From positions 1 to 22,914 of the forward strand of contig JAFTHJ010000009.1 in assembly GCA_017457465.1 (NCBI GenBank): DNA of 22,914 nucleotides, in the 5' to 3' direction. Shown piece after piece: positions 20,544-22,914 of this stretch (its first letter is position 1; the number at the start of each line of letters is the position of its first letter). The stretch comes from Clostridia bacterium. GTDB taxonomy: Bacteria; Bacillota; Clostridia; Oscillospirales; CAG-272. The notes below the pieces were generated by a model. That model saw only the letters and a program-made list of their open reading frames with translations, did no database searches and was not told where the DNA came from. Both the position numbers and the translations under genes were made by a program.

Positions 20544-22914
20544 TTATATAGTCGACAAGCTTATATTTTTTCCGTTCACGATAAACACGGGAGAGTCGTT
20601 TTCGGCGGATACGGTGAGGCTGTCGCCCGAGCGCAGAAGCCCTCTCAATATAAGCTCGGAAATTCTGTCCTCAACGCTTCTCACTATCTCGCGTCTTACC
20701 GAACGCGCGCCAAAGCGCTCGTCGTAAGCCCGACCTGCCAGATACCGAGAAAGCGATGGCTCGAATTCCACGGATATTCCGAGCGCCTCTCCGCGACCGC
20801 CAAGCTCTTTGAGCATATCGGCGGCTATTCGCTCAATATCGCTTTGGGTGAGTGTGTCGAAAACTATTATTTCATCTACACGGTTGAGAAATTCGGGGCT
20901 GAATTGCTTTTTCAGCTCCGAGAGAAGCTCTGCCGTGTGGTTTTTCTTTTTGTCGCTCTCGGAATCGGATGAAAATCCGAGGGATACAGCGCCGCGATTC
21001 CCCGTACCCGTATTTGAGGTCATAATTATGACCGTGTTTCTGAAGTCCACGCGTCTGCCTGCCGAGTCGGTCAGTATTCCGTCCTCAAGCACAGATAGAA
21101 GAATATTGAACACATCGGGGTGAGCCTTTTCTATCTCGTCGAGAAGCAACACAGAGTAGGGACGGCGGCGCACCCTCTCGGTGAGCTGTCCGCCCTCTCC
21201 GTAGCCGACATATCCCGGTGGAGAGCCGATAAGCTTTGAGACACTGTGCTTCTCCATATATTCCGCCATATCAAGCCGTATCATAGAATCCGCGCTACCG
21301 AACATAAGCGAGGCGAGTGCCTTTGAAAGCTCGGTCTTGCCAACTCCTGTTTTTCCAAGAAAGATAAAGGAGCCGATAGGACGGTTTGGATTTTTCAGTC
21401 CCATTCTGCCGCGCTTGATGGCTCTTGCCACCGCCTCGATAGCCCTGTCCTGTCCTATTATCTGCTTTTTCAGATTTTCCTCAAGCGCGAGGAGCTTTTC
21501 GCTCTCGCCCTCGAGCAGTCGGCTTACGGGAATACCCGTCCACGCGGTCACGATATCCGCTATGTCCGACGCGCTAACAGTCAGATTCTTACTGTCCCTG
21601 CGCTTCTCATATTTGCGGCGAAGCTCGTCAAGACGCTCGTTAAGCTCAAGCTCCTCGCGGCGATGCTTTGCGGCGGTCTCAAAGTTTTGTGAGCAGATAG
21701 CCGCTTCCTTTCGTTCAAGCGTAAGCGAAAGCTCCCGCTCAAGCTTCTCAAGTGATTTGGGCATAGTGAGTACCGATATTCGGAGCTTTGAAGCCGCCTC
21801 GTCAACCAAGTCTATCGCTTTGTCGGGGAGAAATCTGTCGGGGATATATCTCACTGAAAGATTTACCGCCGCCTCAATAGCCTCGTCGGAGATGGTCAGA
21901 CGGTGATGCTCCTCGTATTTTGATTTTAGTCCCTTCAATATAACGATAGCCTCGGCGGCGGACGGCTCTTTTACATTTACGGGTTGAAATCTTCTCTCAA
22001 GAGCCGCGTCCTTTTCTATGTGCGCCCGATATTCCGAGACGGTAGTCGCTCCTATCACCTGAATCTCACATCTCGCGAGTGCGGGTTTGAGGATATTTGC
22101 GGCGTCAACCGCTCCCTCTGCTGCTCCCGCTCCGACTATCATATGAAACTCGTCCATAAAGAGAATTATCTCGGGATTTTTCGACACCTCGTCCATAACA
22201 CTTTTCATTCGTTCCTCAAACTCTCCGCGGTATTTCGCACCCGCTATCATAGCCGAGATGTCAAGCGTGACTATTCTTTTTCCGCGCAGATTTTCGGGAA
22301 CGCTTCCCGCGTTTATCCTCTGCGCGAGTCCCTCGACCACGGCGGTCTTTCCCACACCGGGCTCACCGATAAGACAAGGGTTGTTTTTCATTCTTCTCGA
22401 AAGTATTCTTATGAGATGCTCTGTCTCGGAGTCTCTGCCGATTATCGGGTCAAGCTCTCCGCAAGATGCGCGGCGGTTGAGGTCTTTGCCGTAGAGCGAG
22501 AGGGTCGGGCAGCCCGATATTGACCGTGAGGAGTCGCCCTTGGTGTTTGGCTTTGCCTTTGAGGGAGAGCTGTCTATATAAGCCGATATATCGTTTCGCA
22601 GCTCGTGTATCGGTATTCTGTTTGCCTCAAGGAGCTTTGTTGCCATACAGTCTCTGTCGTTTATGAGCGCAAGTAGAATATGCTCTGTTCCTATCCGCCC
22701 CGATTGAGACGGAGCGGATAGATTTGCCTCGTTTGCCGAGGCTTCTATTATTTTTTTCAGCTTTGGAGACATATCCGAGGAGGTAAGGTGAGTTTTGGCG
22801 CCCACACCGCATATATTCTCAACCGAGCTTCTGATAGCTTGAGGCTCAACACCTCTTGCGGCAAGAAGCTTTGCCGATACAGACTCCTCCTCACTCGCAA
22901 GAGCAAGAAGGATA
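20544..22914 (-). CDS. clpC: ATP-dependent Clp protease ATPase subunit ClpC (5' end outside window)
   Basis: The 789 C-terminal residues of a class I Hsp100/ClpC unfoldase, which feeds proteins into ClpP. The frame stays open to the right edge. The residues before 22805 (ILLALASEEESVSAKLLAARGV) belong to the N-domain, so the GTG at 22805 is internal. About 25-35 residues are missing. Visible parts are the second N-domain repeat (IGTEHILLALI), Walker A1 GEPGVGKTA (about 184-192), Walker B1 LFMDEFH, a middle domain with a UVR motif (KEAAICSQNFETAAKHRREEL region), Walker A2 GKTGVGKTE and Walker B2 LLLDEIEKAHPDVFN. LGFSSD near the expected ClpP-binding loop fits a ClpP partner. The UVR motif and single long protein distinguish ClpC from ClpA, ClpB and ClpE. 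Upstream neighbours (ctsR, mcsA, mcsB in Bacillus) lie outside the window. It is convergent with the Cys-rich gene, with no clear terminator between them. Confidence 0.95.
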   Translation of the reverse strand, partial: ILLALASEEESVSAKLLAARGVEPQAIRSSVENICGVGAKTHLTSSDMSPKLKKIIEASANEANLSAPSQSGRIGTEHILLALINDRDCMATKLLEANRIPIHELRNDISAYIDSSPSKAKPNTKGDSSRSISGCPTLSLYGKDLNRRASCGELDPIIGRDSETEHLIRILSRRMKNNPCLIGEPGVGKTAVVEGLAQRINAGSVPENLRGKRIVTLDISAMIAGAKYRGEFEERMKSVMDEVSKNPEIILFMDEFHMIVGAGAAEGAVDAANILKPALARCEIQVIGATTVSEYRAHIEKDAALERRFQPVNVKEPSAAEAIVILKGLKSKYEEHHRLTISDEAIEAAVNLSVRYIPDRFLPDKAIDLVDEAASKLRISVLTMPKSLEKLERELSLTLERKEAAICSQNFETAAKHRREELELNERLDELRRKYEKRRDSKNLTVSASDIADIVTAWTGIPVSRLLEGESEKLLALEENLKKQIIGQDRAIEAVARAIKRGRMGLKNPNRPIGSFIFLGKTGVGKTELSKALASLMFGSADSMIRLDMAEYMEKHSVSKLIGSPPGYVGYGEGGQLTERVRRRPYSVLLLDEIEKAHPDVFNILLSVLEDGILTDSAGRRVDFRNTVIIMTSNTGTGNRGAVSLGFSSDSESDKKKNHTAELLSELKKQFSPEFLNRVDEIIVFDTLTQSDIERIAADMLKELGGRGEALGISVEFEPSLSRYLAGRAYDERFGARSVRREIVRSVEDRISELILRGLLRSGDSLTVSAENDSPVFIVNGKNISLSTI

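Noticed and set aside
22803..22805. GTG at 22805 as the clpC start codon
   Set aside because: The reading frame continues to the window edge and encodes the expected ClpC N-domain sequence, so this is an internal valine codon.
1..22914. tRNA or rRNA genes, CRISPR arrays, insertion sequences, prophage genes
   Set aside because: No cloverleaf, rRNA-like block, spaced direct-repeat array, transposase or phage structural gene was seen on either strand.

Overview
The window looks like a chromosomal segment of a low-to-mid GC, endospore-forming member of the Clostridia (gut Oscillospirales-like is my best guess). The evidence is a SpoIVB-type sporulation peptidase, a PdaA-type muramic-lactam deacetylase, a UVR-containing ClpC, a PcrA with a C-terminal Tudor-like domain, AGGAGG-type ribosome binding sites and several near-consensus sigma-A promoters. 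No taxonomic search was possible.

Layout, left to right. 1-442: no protein gene, but a small GC-rich inverted repeat, a consensus promoter and a candidate structured RNA ending in an intrinsic terminator. 443-892: a SLOG-like gene broken by one in-frame TAG. 939-1760 (minus): a glycerophosphodiester phosphodiesterase behind a perfect sigma-A promoter. 1995-3474: two exported NodB-fold deacetylases in tandem, the first PdaA-like (spore cortex). 3591-6005: PcrA/UvrD helicase. 6416-9412: a three-gene amino-sugar operon coding for a Cro/C1 HTH fused to a phosphoglucosamine mutase, a GlmU-C-like left-handed beta-helix acyltransferase, and NagB. 9569-10759 (minus): SpoIVB. 11023-15968: a translationally coupled operon of a MarR repressor with its palindromic operator, a heterodimeric ABC exporter with one catalytically degenerate ATP site, and a conserved hypothetical protein with a possible PD-(D/E)XK-like core. 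16190-19994: two paralogous right-handed beta-helix proteins, the second a lipoprotein and the first without a signal peptide. 20150-20309: a second candidate structured RNA, followed by a 67-residue six-cysteine protein. 20544-22914 (minus): ClpC, cut by the right edge.

The most unusual element is the pair of RNAs at 223-425 and 20150-20309. Each starts at the predicted start site of a strong promoter. Each opens and closes with a perfect 12-bp long-range stem and carries further nested stems. The same string of short blocks (GACAA, GGGG, GC, six T, GTGC) then leads into an intrinsic terminator, with a small poorly characterised gene just downstream. I do not recognise the class. They may be copies of one undescribed cis-regulatory RNA or of a small RNA family.

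Second in interest is the HTH-GlmM fusion. It puts a DNA-binding domain on an amino-sugar enzyme at the head of its own amino-sugar operon, which suggests an enzyme that also senses flux and regulates its own operon. Most other genes are ordinary housekeeping or sporulation functions.
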